Source: Microdochium bolleyi (taxonomy: Eukaryota > Ascomycota > Sordariomycetes > Xylariales > Microdochiaceae). Taken from it: 64,000 nt of DNA. The notes below the pieces were generated by a model. It was not told the DNA's origin. It ran no database searches and was given only the letters and a program-made list of their open reading frames with translations. Shown in pieces: positions 33,749 through 45,400 of this stretch; positions within the stretch are counted from its first letter, which is position 1, and the number at the start of each line of letters is the position of its first letter. The translations under genes and the position numbers were made by a program. The stretch spans positions 186,001-250,000 of the forward strand of contig KQ964256.1 of NCBI GenBank assembly GCA_001566295.1, given 5' to 3'.

Positions 33749-33967
33749 TCGCCGTGGATATTCCTACACAGCCGAGGAATTTCTATGGGTGACCCAGTGA
33801 TGCTGTTCGAATGTAGAAGGCGCCGGGTCGACGCTAGATATATGGTTGAGACCAAGTCTAAGACTTTCAACGCGAATAACAGCATCGTACGGACTCACGG
33901 TCAGCCAAATCGCAATGACTGTCAAGGCCGAGGGCTACCTTGCGCTCGGCAGCGTGGGAAACTCACG

Positions 33968-36589
33968 TCATGGGGCAATGCCCCACTTCGCAAGGAGCCA
34001 GTCGATAGCTGCTTTCGGCAAGGCCGTCTCATCTGGGATGTGTAGACGGACCAAAAATTCGTATCTGGTCATTCCCGTGGGTGCCCATGACTCCCACCAG
34101 CTTTGGGGAATTATATGATCGAAGCCGCCGTGATAACCGAGTACGCATGGGTTTCGCTTGTCCTTGGTCCAAAGCTCTTCCTCAACCATCTTCCGCATCA
34201 GAAGCTCCTGGAGGATTCCACGCTGGTCTTGAGTTATCAGACGGTTACAACACCATGAGAGAAGGATATAATCCAGATCGAACCGACTTGGGCAACAGAA
34301 AAGTCCTGTGGGCTGAATACTACGACCCTTCAGGCATGCGATGGCGTGTTGAACATCGAGGCAGGCCACCAAGTTTGGCATTGCTTGCTGCCATATGTTG
34401 CGCCCCTGGTCCAACATGAAATCGCGAGCTGTGCGATGAATGAAGGAGATGGACTCGTCCGAAACGATTTCTACAGGCTCGGTCGTATCGAACTTGGTGG
34501 GAAGATCCAGCAGGCCGGCGCAAGAGATTCGCATTTGGTCGCATGTCTGCACCACGCGTCTCAATAGTTCTTCAGAAAGGCTCTTCGCGTTTTTGTGCTC
34601 GATGGCCCGTCGTGTCAAGTCTGGATTGACGTAAAGTGTGATGGCCAACGGAGAACGCATGTTAAAAGAATCGCCTATGAGTGTGGCCCGAAAGTGATCA
34701 TCCAACAGTACAAGGGCAAAGAATGTCGACGCGAAGTCACGGTAGACCTTCGTATTCCTGTCGCGGCGATCCAGCATAGATCGGTATAGCGCTTCGAGGT
34801 CGTCAGGGATTTCCCTGATTCTGTTCCACAGGAGTTGGAGAGAGTCGTGATTGGAGGCACCATCCATCAGGCTCCGTGTCACGAGCTGGACCCATAGAAA
34901 CACACCGTCAGAACGGTCGACCAGACATCGTGCGATTGTCGCAATGTCGTCGCTGGAGAGTTGATATGGTGGTAGATAGGACGAAAGATCTCTCAGCTTC
35001 TGCTTGACGTAATGCTCGATGTCCATGCGGTTCAGCTCGTGGAGCCGTAAATGTGGATATTGTTGTAGGGTTCGTTCGAATATGGGCTCTGGGCGGCTTG
35101 AAACGCAGAGCTTGACATTGGGATGGCGTCTGAACTGATGTATCAAAAGCATCAGTTGTTCGATACTGCTCGTCTGGATTTCGTCCAAACCATCTAGGAA
35201 GATGTAGACAATGTGTCTGGTTTTTTTAAGCGCGGTGTCCAGGCAACCTTGCAGCTCCGGCTCACTCCAGTCCGAATGAGATGTCTTCCCAGCATGGGAA
35301 GGTTCTGCTCGCATCGCCTGACCAGCCAGGTCATTGTGATCGCTATACAATTGGTGAAGCAGGGTGCAGAGAATGCCTTTGACCGAATTCTGTAACTCGT
35401 CTCCTGCGCTCCAGATGAAGGCACTCAAAGTGGTGCGTTCAAGGTCGCTGTGTTCGAATCTGGCCCTAGTTGTTCACAGCGAGTTCATGAGATAATTCAT
35501 GAATGTGCTTTTGCCCGAACCAGCCTTTCCGCTGACCCAGAACATTTGCTGCTGCTCGTCAACGGTCCATCGTCGGAGCACGCTTGCCATGACAACACGA
35601 TCATCGCCGATTTCGTACAAACTGCCTGTGTCATCAGCGGCATCTGATCCGCCTGGTTCTTCCCAGTCGTCATCAGTGCTATTCGAGCCATTCCTGCTCT
35701 TGTCGTCTTTGTCGCTAGCCGTATCGCTTTCATCGCACGGAAAGGCATCGAGGATCCATTCGAAAGTACCATCAGCTGCCGTGATAGAAGACATGTTGCG
35801 CCGCGCGTTCATGGTGCTGAAATAGAGACTGGAGACAAATTTATCTCGGGCGGCTTTATGTTCCGCATCTTGCCAACGTTGGTCCTGGCGGGTATCATTG
35901 TTCAGCAGGGTCCTGTGGATGTTCTCCGAGGTGGCCAGTTGCTTTCGTGTATCGTTTTGTATTGCTGACAACCCTTGTCGCATAGTCGCCTCAACCTTCC
36001 GGGCTAGAAGGGAAGCAGTGGTGTTGCCTTGGCGAACTTCCAGTATGAATGTCTGAAGCTCGCTCTTTAGGGATGGCAGCTCCCTGCTAACAGTGGACCA
36101 TTGTGTAGTGATAGTCTGTCTATGATTGGAATGTCAGCATTGCTGCTGTGCCGTACATTGAGATCCGCAAATGACTAACCGTATGTCTACGAGGATTGTG
36201 CTCTGGAAGGCAGCCTGAGTCTCGTGGAGGCGCTTCTCCTTCGCCTTGATTTCGCCCTGGAGTCGGATGTAGGCGAGGGCGTCCCGAAGTTTGTTCTTCT
36301 TGCCGATGGTGAACCTGTGGAGGAGATTCTCCAGATCCAGCGCGACTTCAGCTACGTCTCTGGCTCTTCTCAGCAGATCGTCGTCCTGCGGTGTCTCAGC
36401 GGCCAGCTGCCCGGCTACTGCTTGCATAACCTCACGGCCCAGGTGGCGAAGTGTGGCAGCGTTGCTCTGCACACCGGCGTCCGGCGCGTGCTCATCGCGT
36501 ATCGTGCGGAGAGCTTTCGTGGCTTTCAGGCTGACGTCGATGAGCTGGAGGATGTTGCAGGCCAGGGAGAGCGCGGCGAGTGCCTCCAT
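33968..36589 (-). pseudogene. NLR-like STAND ATPase (NACHT), interrupted by in-frame UGA
   Basis: Exon 1 (36589-36180, MEALAALSLACNILQLIDVS) carries the helical N-terminal domain common in fungal NLRs. A 60-nt intron (donor GTTAGT, branch GCTGAC, acceptor CATAG) joins it in frame to a second exon at 36119. That exon encodes an acidic linker and Walker A (GKAGSGKS), then stops at UGA 35476-35474, codon 352. The same frame continues to 33968 with FIWSAGDELQNSVKGILCTL, Walker B (IVYIFLDGLDEI), CVSSRPEP and the usual downstream helical region (SFIHRTARDFML), about 500 codons without another stop. No intron can remove the UGA without destroying the P-loop. Either the gene is a young pseudogene, or it makes a truncated 351-residue protein, or the stop is read through. 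NLRs sense non-self and trigger cell death. No WD40, ankyrin or TPR repeats were recognised downstream. Confidence 0.85.
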
Positions 36590-37107
36590 TGTCGATTCTC
36601 AGCGCAACAAGCGCTTACTGGGTCGCTGTATGGACGGCGAGTGTCAGGCACAGGATCACGCCTGCACTTGTCTCCACGCCAGGTTCAATAGAGAGACGAG
36701 GATGAAAGACGGAGCATGAGAGCAGACGAAGACGGTCAGGCAGCAGTGCGGGGTTTATGCAACCTTCCTGCAGGTCGATGAGGCAGGCCCTCAGGCGGGC
36801 AGTGTAGTTGACTGTCGAAAGTACGCCTGACCAACCACGCCAGACGTCGCAAAAGTGCTTTTCTGCAGGAACAGCCTGCTGCCGACCGCTATTCAGCCAC
36901 CCATCGGGACTCCGAGTTCAGACGTTCAGACGTTCAGAGGTGTAGAACTCTTTCGCGATACAGACCAAAGAGCAATCCGGGCATCAAGCCAGCCAGCAAT
37001 CCTTGGGTTTTTTGCCGGCCCAAGTGTATAATGTACCAAACGCAAGATGCGACCACAAATCACTTTTTCAGATATCCAAAATCCTCAGCAAGACCCGCCT
37101 CCTCATA
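36590..37107. other. Intergenic, NLR promoter and cupin 3' flank
   Basis: No gene recognised. Holds a short GTTCAGAC direct repeat at 36916-36940, ending in TTCAGAGG, which resembles the dispersed minisatellite unit. Confidence 0.5.
36916..36940. repeat. Short GTTCAGAC/GTTCAGAGG repeat, site 2
   Basis: Three GTTCAGA units in tandem, the last reading GTTCAGAGG, the reverse complement of the CCTCTGAAC unit seen at the other sites. Confidence 0.6.
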
Positions 37108-38181
37108 CTACCGCAGCTTCCGTGCAACATGGCGCAGCCGCTCGGGCGTGTATGCCTCATACCACGCCTCCCAGCCCAACATCCTTCCGACACTCCTGAT
37201 GAGCCCGTACAAGCCATGTGTCAAGATCCGGGACAGCCTCGACGGATGGTCCCAGTCGCCTCCTGTACCTTTACCTTCTGTCACGCCCTTGCTCCCACCA
37301 CCTTCTTCTTTGCCGTAACGATCGTCGAGTAGCAGCAGGTGCGTGTCGAGATACGCCAGCGAGTGCACGATCCGCGGGACCCTGACGAGCAGCGTGAGCA
37401 CCAGCCACAGCATGCCGCACAGCCAGGCCAGGCCACCACTTTTCGTCTCGCCTGCTCCCTGCCGGCTACTAGCAGCACCAGCACCAGCACCAGCACTGGT
37501 ATCCCCGAGGACGAGCGGCTCGACGTTGTCCTTGGCCCAGGAGAGCACGTTGCGAAAGAAGACCTCCTTGTGCCCGTCCGCGGGCAGCGTCCACTCGTGC
37601 ATCACGACGTCCTGGCCTGTCCAGGCTCCCGATCTCGTCTGGCCGTTGCTACCACTACCACCGTGAACTCTGGCGTGTTTCGCCTCCCAGTCTGCCCAAG
37701 CTTTGTCCGCGGCTCTCGACAGCTTCCCCTCGCCACTGCCGGGGACTGCGGTGGCGTCAGCCCTGCCGAAGCTGTGGATCACCCCAGGCAGGATCTCGAC
37801 GTCCCCGTCATCCGGGCCGACCACGGTGTACCGCTGACCCAGCCGCAGGAGGACGTAGCCCTGCACGACGCGGAAGTACTCGGCGTATTCCTCGTGCCAG
37901 TGCGGAGGAACGGCGAAGGTGGACTGCGGTGGGATCGAGGTCGTCATGATGTAGCCCGGCTCCACGGGGATTGGGCTGGGGGTGGTCAAGGAGGATGTTT
38001 TGTTGACGATGCTGGGGAGGCCCGGGTAGCTCTGTTTGGTGCCGTTCTTGTGACCGTCACTGCTGTAGGTACTCGGGAGTGGTGGATAGAACAGCCGCAC
38101 TGGACCGTCGGGCATGGTGAGCGCGATGTCGGCGTCGTCGGCCGTATGGGTGGCGGTCGCCACGGAGGGGAACATGACCAT
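37108..38181 (-). CDS. Cupin-domain protein with C-terminal membrane segment
   Basis: One exon, 357 residues. The N-terminal part contains a cupin barrel: PPHWHEEYAEYFRVVQGYVL matches motif 1 (two His and a Glu as metal ligands) and EILPGVIHSFGR gives the motif 2 histidine. The rest is a Gly/Ala-rich linker and a strongly hydrophobic segment (LAWLCGMLWLVLTLLVRVP) followed by a basic helical tail (GLYGLIRSVGRMLGWEAWY), suggesting membrane attachment. Similar cupin proteins of unknown function are common in ascomycetes. Catalysis or small-molecule binding cannot be deduced. ATG 38175 is an equally good start. Confidence 0.75.
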   Translation of the reverse strand: MVMFPSVATATHTADDADIALTMPDGPVRLFYPPLPSTYSSDGHKNGTKQSYPGLPSIVNKTSSLTTPSPIPVEPGYIMTTSIPPQSTFAVPPHWHEEYAEYFRVVQGYVLLRLGQRYTVVGPDDGDVEILPGVIHSFGRADATAVPGSGEGKLSRAADKAWADWEAKHARVHGGSGSNGQTRSGAWTGQDVVMHEWTLPADGHKEVFFRNVLSWAKDNVEPLVLGDTSAGAGAGAASSRQGAGETKSGGLAWLCGMLWLVLTLLVRVPRIVHSLAYLDTHLLLLDDRYGKEEGGGSKGVTEGKGTGGDWDHPSRLSRILTHGLYGLIRSVGRMLGWEAWYEAYTPERLRHVARKLR

Positions 38182-39912
38182 CTTGGGTATCTGGTGTGAC
38201 TGGCGAGACGGGTGCTACCTGGCCTTTGAGACGCTGTTGTCGTGTGGTCGTCGGTATGTTTAGGCTGTAGTGATGCCGGAATTCGTCGATGGCAGATGGG
38301 GATCAGAGATTTGAAGGTGAGGAGGGGAGGGAAACCAGAAGGAGCAGAAAGTATTGCTTATAACCTCCGTGGCCACAAAGCTATTGTAAGCTACAGCAGC
38401 AGCTAGCCGGTCTCCCTAACTCTAACGACATGGACAGTTTCCAGCCGCATCGCAAAGGAGAGATCGAGCGTTGCAACCGCTGTCAGATCGTGCCCAGCTT
38501 ACAACGCTTCCTTTCTGAGCGGGCCAACGTCCTGTCTGACATGCATGAATGCCACAAGTGCTTACCGGCCTGCCAGGCCTATCACGGAAAATCGGATGAG
38601 CGCGGTTGTCCAGATCTTCATTCCGTTGGCTCCTGCTGTCGCACAGAGTTGAAGCAGGTGGCAGCAAAACAAGGTCTTTGCGGCTGTGATGGTGTGGTCC
38701 ATGGCCGAAGACTAATCTGGAGAAGGTGCACTCGGCCGCCCGCCAGAGCATGCAGCACCCCGCACTCTGTCTGACACTACGATTTCTTGTCGTTGCGATG
38801 TCGCCTGTATGGGGCGGCGCATGACGGGCAGACCGGGCACGGCGGGGCTCGACGGCGAAAGAGGTGGCACTCACAAGGAGATGGGCAAGTTGTTGCATCG
38901 GAGGCGGGCAAGACGGAGTGAGGTCACGTCCATACCTTCAGGTCCCCTGGGGCATGATGCGCGCGTGGGAGGTGGTGGGGTAAAGCTACACAGGCAGACA
39001 AGAACCACCAAGGCCGCTCCTCGGAATATGCATTTTCGCATGCAAAGCGATGGGCCGCACAAGTGGACTCGACAGCTCCCACTAAGGCACGAGTAACTTA
39101 TGGTAGCGTAAGGGTGACTTGGGTACTGTTACGCTTTATCTAGCCCCGTCTCTGGTACTAAGTCCGTCGCAGGCCGGCGCCGTTGACGCCAATGCAGCCA
39201 GGCACCACGAAGTGCAGAGTCCAGTTCAGGGGATGCGGGGCCACGTTTGATCAGGGACTTCAGGGCTGACGGGTGGAATCACAGGGTCCATTGCGTCGTG
39301 GGTGATTCATTTATGAGGGAGACCATATGGTCATTGTCCCAATCTCAAAGTCACGGGCACCTGCACCCGCACCAGCAGCACCCCTGCCCGTCAGCCAGCA
39401 CCAAGCAGCGCCAGGGCCTCAAAGGCGCAGCCTCTCTCTGCCCCTGTCACTGCCTTTTTGTCGCGACAGCCCAGACACTCCGGCGCTGCTTCCTGTCCTT
39501 GCACAACCCTCACTCAGCCACCTCCATCCCCAAGACTTCATCGCCTCGACGACTGCGTCCATCCCGACCGGCCGGCCCTTCGCGCGCGCCTCTCCTTCTC
39601 TCGCTCCCGACCGCCTCCTCGCCTCGGCGCCCCCGTGCCGCTGCGCCTCCCTTTGCCCAGCCGCCCACGTCCCTCGGCCACAGCGGTGCTCCCAACGGCA
39701 ATCTCACGCCTCGTACGATCAATCCACCGCTGCCGGTGCCCTCTGGAATATCGCCAGTCGACTCTATCTCTGCACCTCCTGCGACTGGCGACGCGTCCGG
39801 GGCAGAGACCGTCCCGACCGACCGACCCCTCCGCCTCCGGGTCTCGGAGCGCGCCCACCCTCATATCCCGCGCATCGGCGCCTCGCCCGCGGCCTGAGAC
39901 ATTCCGCCCACT
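38182..39912. other. Intergenic, no gene recognised; long CT-rich leader
   Basis: 1.7 kb. The last 500 bases before the DUF3431 gene are C-rich and pyrimidine-biased with many overlapping long frames on both strands. These arise from composition and are not genes. The stretch is best read as promoter and 5' leader of the DUF3431 gene. Confidence 0.55.
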
Positions 39913-41016
39913 ATGCTCGTCCGGCGACGGGGCAAGCTGCGCATGTACGCGCTCTACATCGTCCTCGCCATCGTCTCCATCTACGTCTACATCACCGTCC
40001 CCGGCAGCAATGGCTGGTTGAACAGCTGGCAGACCATGGACTCGGCCCAGTACGTAAAGGACGCCCTCCATGACAAGGTCTATGGGCCCCCGAGGCCACC
40101 CCAGCAGTGGGACGGCACCGTCGGCGACAAGGTCATAGTCATGGTGCACCTGCCCTCCGAAGACGTCTCCTGGGTCGCAAGGGAGCTTCCCGAGTAAGCA
40201 TCTCCCTCCTTCCCGTGATCCCGGCCTGGGTCAACCCTGCACGGGCACCTCATTGTTCTGACATAGACCACCAAACACAGCTGGCAGCGTGCCATCTACC
40301 CAGTCCCGCCGAACACGGTCGCCAAGGCCATCCCGGCGCCTGCGGACAAGCCCCCGGCGGACCTGCAGCTGCCCATCAACAAAGGCCACGAGGCCATGGC
40401 GTACATCACGTACCTCATCGACTTCTACCACCACCTGCCGTCCATCGTCCTGTTCCTGCACGCCCACGAGGACGGTTACCACCGCGCCTGGCACGTCGAC
40501 GCCCGCCTGCACTCCAACGTCGTCGCCACCCGCGAGCTGCGCCTCGACACCGTCAAGGAGCGCGGCTACGTCAACATGCGCTGCAACCCGCGCTCCAACT
40601 GCCTGCACACCCCACGGCCCGACAACTTCCACCTCACACCCAACACCGAGGAGGTCTGGCGCCAGTTCTGGGCCAACACGTCGACGCCCGTGCCCAAGAT
40701 CAACGAGCTGATGCTGCAGCGCGAGAACGTCGACGACGCCGACCCCTATGGCGTGCCCGACCTCGCCACGCACCCCTTCCCACCCATCGCGGACCCCTCG
40801 GGCGGCCAGTTCGCCGTCACCCGCGAGGCGATCCTATCGCGGCCTCGCGAGGATTACATTGCCCTGCGCGACTGGCTCTTCGCCACGGACCTGCACGACG
40901 AGGAGAGCGGGCGCGTGTTCGAGTTCAACTGGCACATCCTGTTCGGCATGCCCGGCGTGCTGTGCTACGAGCGCAGCCAGTGCGAGTGTGACGTCTTCGG
41001 GCGGTGTCACAAGTGA
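39913..41016 (+). CDS. DUF3431 family protein, type II membrane
   Basis: Two exons (39913-40193 and 40281-41016; 87-nt intron, donor GTAAGC, acceptor ACACAG) give 338 residues. A short basic N-terminus is followed by a single membrane anchor (MYALYIVLAIVSIYVYITV), then a lumenal or extracellular domain with the DUF3431 signature: VARELPEDWQRAIYPV, ITYLIDFYHHLPSIVLFLHA, then HEDGYHRAWHVDA, and a C-terminal FEFNWHILFGMPGVLCYE with a cysteine cluster at the end. This fold often occurs with glycosyltransferase-like genes in fungi, and a Golgi or cell-surface role is plausible but unproven. Confidence 0.87.
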
Positions 41017-42432
41017 GAGAGAGGGTCTTCTCCTCCATGGCGCATGTTGCCGGGGTGCTCGGGGTTTAATTATGTACATACTTTTTGCATTGGCAAAACC
41101 ATCACGATAGGAGATGAAATACGTAATACCAACTTTCAGAAGGCCAGCAAGCCTGTTTTTGGCGAAGATATCTGCCACGGTGGATGGTGATCGAGTGACT
41201 CGGGCGCTGAATACAAGATGATGGCTCTAGACTGAAGCAACAAAGATACCTTGTGAGCAATGCTTCGCGTCTGAATGACGCCGTCCTGGGACCAAACGGC
41301 GCTACATCGCCCAGAGCGGCGCGGCCTTGCACGACAGCACGAGAGACAGACACGCCGATCGCCTTTCCGGTCCGCGCTATCGGTGGCGTACGCGCCTGCC
41401 GCCCCCTCAGGAACGGAACTGTCGCTCAGGAAGTGTCGTCTCTACCTGCCTGCGTCAACGGCGGGGAGAGGGGAGGGGGGATTCAACGACACAGCATTCC
41501 GAGGCAGAAGACAAGAGTTTGCTCGAGTCAATTGTGCTGTTGGTTGGCCGCACACTCTCTCTTTCTTCGTCATTTGCGACAACATGTCAGTACATTTCCC
41601 TGCTCGGATGTGATGTGTGGCGAATGGCTGGGCGTGCTTGACTCGTGACAGCAAGGTGCTCGATGCGCCCGTTACATCCAGGCCAGGATAGATTGCCCGC
41701 ACCCAGACGCAGTCGTCATATGCTTTTATGCTTCTTTTCGTGTGCCCGGGGTGTCTGAAGTATGTGTGTTCCATCAATTAAGCTTATATTTTGTCTCGAT
41801 CGAGCTAAGTCTTCCTTCTTTGCGATGTCTGCGGCGGGAGGAGCTGCATGAATCATGTAACGTCGTTGGGTTGAGTGTACCTCCGCCACGCCAGGTGCTC
41901 CGCAAGGAGCGGCGGAACAAAGGGCGGGTCCGGGCTGGTGTCAGCTCGCCTTGCGGCGCTCAGCGACCACCTGGGCGGCGCTGGAGTGCCGAAGACCCGT
42001 GTGTGCCGGAGCCCGGGGCCCACCGACGCACGCCAAGCCGCCCCAGCAGCGAAGAGTGCACATCCATTGATCCAAGCACCGCCCATGACGTCCGTGTCTC
42101 TTCCCATGCTGTTAGCAACGCCCAGAGCGGCCAGGCCATGCCATGCCATGCCTTCCAGGTTGCCAGGCAGGATGGCCTGCCGAACAGTGGACGGGGCACG
42201 CGCCGAGATCGTCAGTCCCGTCCTCTCGACTCAAACCACTCGGCTGGACACCAGGGCCTTCTCTGCTTCCTTCTCCTTCTCCACATCCACACGCTCGCCG
42301 GCACTGGCAATGCCGAGAACATTCTCCCTTCCCCACGATTCCTGTCGACCGCCGATTCTCCCGCAGTAGTAGTCCGTCCCATACTGTTCTTGCCAGCCTG
42401 AGTCCTCGCTGTACGTGACATCCAGGCTCGCC
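41017..42432. other. Intergenic, promoter and leader of the Ca2+-ATPase
   Basis: 1.4 kb with no gene recognised. The last 250 bases are CT-rich, as expected for a fungal 5' leader. Confidence 0.55.
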
Positions 42433-45400
42433 ATGGCCTCCACACCGCCGGCACCAGGCTCCCGGGACGCTCACGACCTCAGCGACAAGATCACCTCGGC
42501 CCAGACCAACCCTGTCTTCGACATTGACTGGTCTGCCTCTGACGACGACGACGACGACCTCAACCACAACAATAACCGACGTCGCGGCTCCAGAGCTTCC
42601 CACCCCGCCAACGATGGCAAGTTCGCATTCTCCACAGCCCATCTACACCAGCTTTCCGAGGCCCGGTCCCCATCTGCTCTCGAAGCTTTTGGAGGCATCC
42701 GCGGCCTCGCTGCTGGCCTCCGCACCAACATAGAGACTGGTCTCGGAGTCGACGAGGACCGTCTCGACGGCACCATCACCAGGCAGGACGCTTTCGACGC
42801 TCAGCATGCAGCCTCAAGCAGGACCTCGCTGCCCACTAAGAACGAGGCCTCCACAACGCCTGCGCCACAGGCGGCCGAAGAGACTCATCTAACAGATCTT
42901 CTCCACGTCCCTGGCCTGCTTGGCGACGATAGGCCAAAGGGCCACCGTGATCGGCGAGATGCTTTCGGCGAGAACAGACTGCCTCAGCCCAAGAGCAAGT
43001 CTTTTCTCGAGCTCGCATGGCTGGCGTTCAATGACAAGCTCATCTTTCTGCTCGTCACGTCGGCAACAATCTCCTTGGCGCTGGGCATCTACGAGGCAGT
43101 CTCAGCCGACCCGGAAGAAGAGAGTGATGGATCAAACCTCGAATGGGTCGAGAGCGTGACCATCATGGCTGCCGTCATTGTCATTGTCTTTGCCAGCGCG
43201 GCCAACGACTACCACAAGAACTACCGCTTCCAGAAGCTTAACGTCAAGAAGCAGGAAGGCTGGGTGACGGTGATCCGGTCCGGCAACGCCCAGCGCATTT
43301 CCGTCTTCGACGTGCTTGTGGGAGACATACTCAGGGTCGAGGCTGGCGACATCCTCCATGCGGACGGCATTCTCGTCGAAGGAAAGGGTGTCCAGTGTGA
43401 CGAGTCGTCGCTGACCGGAGAGGCCGAAATTGTGTACAAGTCGCCTGCAGTTGCGCATGCTGGCAAGTTCCCTCCTCATGACACGGGAGAAACTGAGAGC
43501 GACGCATTTGTCTTCAGCGGCACCAAGGTCGTTCACGGAATCGGTGCCATGCTCGTCACCGCTGTCGGCACTCGGTCCATGTACGGCCGGATTCAGCTCT
43601 CGCTTCGTGGCGTAGTTGAGCAGACTCCTCTGCAGGTAAAGCTTGGACGCCTAGCCAAGTACATTATCATTGTCGGTTTCATCGTCGGCACCATCTTCTT
43701 CTTCGCCCAGTTTATCCGTTGGTGCGTCAACCTGCAGTACCACCAGGGCGGTCCCGAAGACAAGGGCGAGAGCTTCCTCAAGATCTTCATGCTTGCCGTC
43801 ACAGTTGTCGTGATTGGCGTGCCCGAAGGTCTTTCCCTAGCCGTAGCAGTTGCCCTGGCTTTTGGCACGTCGCGCATGCTGAGAGACAACAACCTCGTTC
43901 GACTTCTGCGATCGTGTGAGGTTATGGGCAATGCCACCACTATCTGTTCCGACAAGACAGGCACGCTCACACAGAACAAGATGTCAGTCGTGACGGGTAT
44001 AGTTGGTACTGAGCAATTTGGTGGCGACGAGGTTGGTGTCGCGCACAAGGTGAAGGACACGAGTGCCGGGGCAAAGTCCGAGAGCGATGAGCCTGCCGAG
44101 TTGGATAACAGCCATGACGCAGTCCACGCTACGGCTAGATATGTCGGCTTGACGCAGTTCGCCCAGGGTTTGAACTCAGATGTCAAAGGCTTGCTGCGCG
44201 ACATGGTGGCCCTCAACACGACGGCGTTCGAGCAGAGCCAGTCTGGCGGTGGCGGTGTCGCAGGCAACGAGGCCGATCCCTCGCAAGGAGACCTGTTCAT
44301 CGGCTCAGGCACAGAGACGGCACTCCTGCGATTTGGCCGTGAGCACCTGGGCATGGGCCCACTGGCGGAGGAGCGCAAGAACACCGAGATTGTCGAGATG
44401 CTGCCGTTCAACCCGGTGCGGAAGTGGATGGGCGTTGTGGTGGCGTTGCCGGGCAGCGAGGGCGTGGCCCGCAAGTACCGGCTGCTGGTCAAGGGCGCGG
44501 CCGAGATGCTGCTCGATCGCTGCTCGATGATCCTCGAGAAGCCCGAGGGCGGGCTGGCAGCCAAGGAGCTCGACAGCAGCCTGAGGCAGCAGCTGGAAGA
44601 CCTGACGACCGAGTACGCCAAGCGCCAGCTGCGGCCCATCGCTCTTGCCTACCGCGACCTCCCCGAGTGGCCGCCCCACAGCGGCCAGCCCTCGTCGTCC
44701 GCACTCGAGCACCAGCCACAGCACGACACCGACCGCATCATCGAGGAGGCCGCCGAGCAGCTGACCTTTATCGGCACCCTCGGCGTCCACGACCCCCTGA
44801 GGCCCGAAGTCGTCGACGCCGTGCGCCAGTGCCAGACGGCCGGCGTCTTCGTGCGCATGGTCACCGGCGACAACATCGAGACGGCAAAGTCCATCGCCCA
44901 GGAGTGCGGCATCTTCACTGCAGGCGGCATCGCTCTCGACGGCCCGACCTTCCGCGCCCTGACCGAGGCTGAGCGAGATGTCGTCCTCCCTCGTCTACAG
45001 GTACTCGCGCGCTCCAGCCCCGACGACAAGGAAGTCCTTGTCCGGCACCTCAGGAGACTCGGCGAGACAGTCGCCGTCACTGGCGACGGCACCAACGACG
45101 CCTTCGCGCTTAAGGCCGCCGACGTGGGCTTTGCAATGGGTGTCTCAGGCACCGACGTAGCAAAGGAAGCCAGCGCAATCATTCTCATGGACGACAACTT
45201 TGCGAGCATCGTCAGTGCACTGAAATGGGGCCGTGTCATCAACGACAGCGCGAAGAAGTTCTGTCAGTTCCAGTTCACGATCAACATCACCGCCGGACTC
45301 CTCACCATCGTCACGACGCTGGTGGAGAACGTCGAAGCCGCCGTCTTTGCCGTCATCCAGCTTCTGTGGCTCAACCTCATCATGGACATTTTCGCTGCCC

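Noticed and set aside
35457..35474. An 18-nt GTGAAC..CCAG segment that could splice out the UGA in the NLR
   Set aside because: Far too short to be a spliceosomal intron and without a branch point; the stop is treated as real.
39247..39897. Long overlapping frames upstream of the DUF3431 gene
   Set aside because: Pro/Ser/Arg-rich in all frames because the DNA is C-rich; no start context or domain. Better read as a leader.
40107..40991. 294-codon plus-strand frame
   Set aside because: Out of phase with the DUF3431 exon, extremely Arg/Pro/Ala-rich; a composition artefact.
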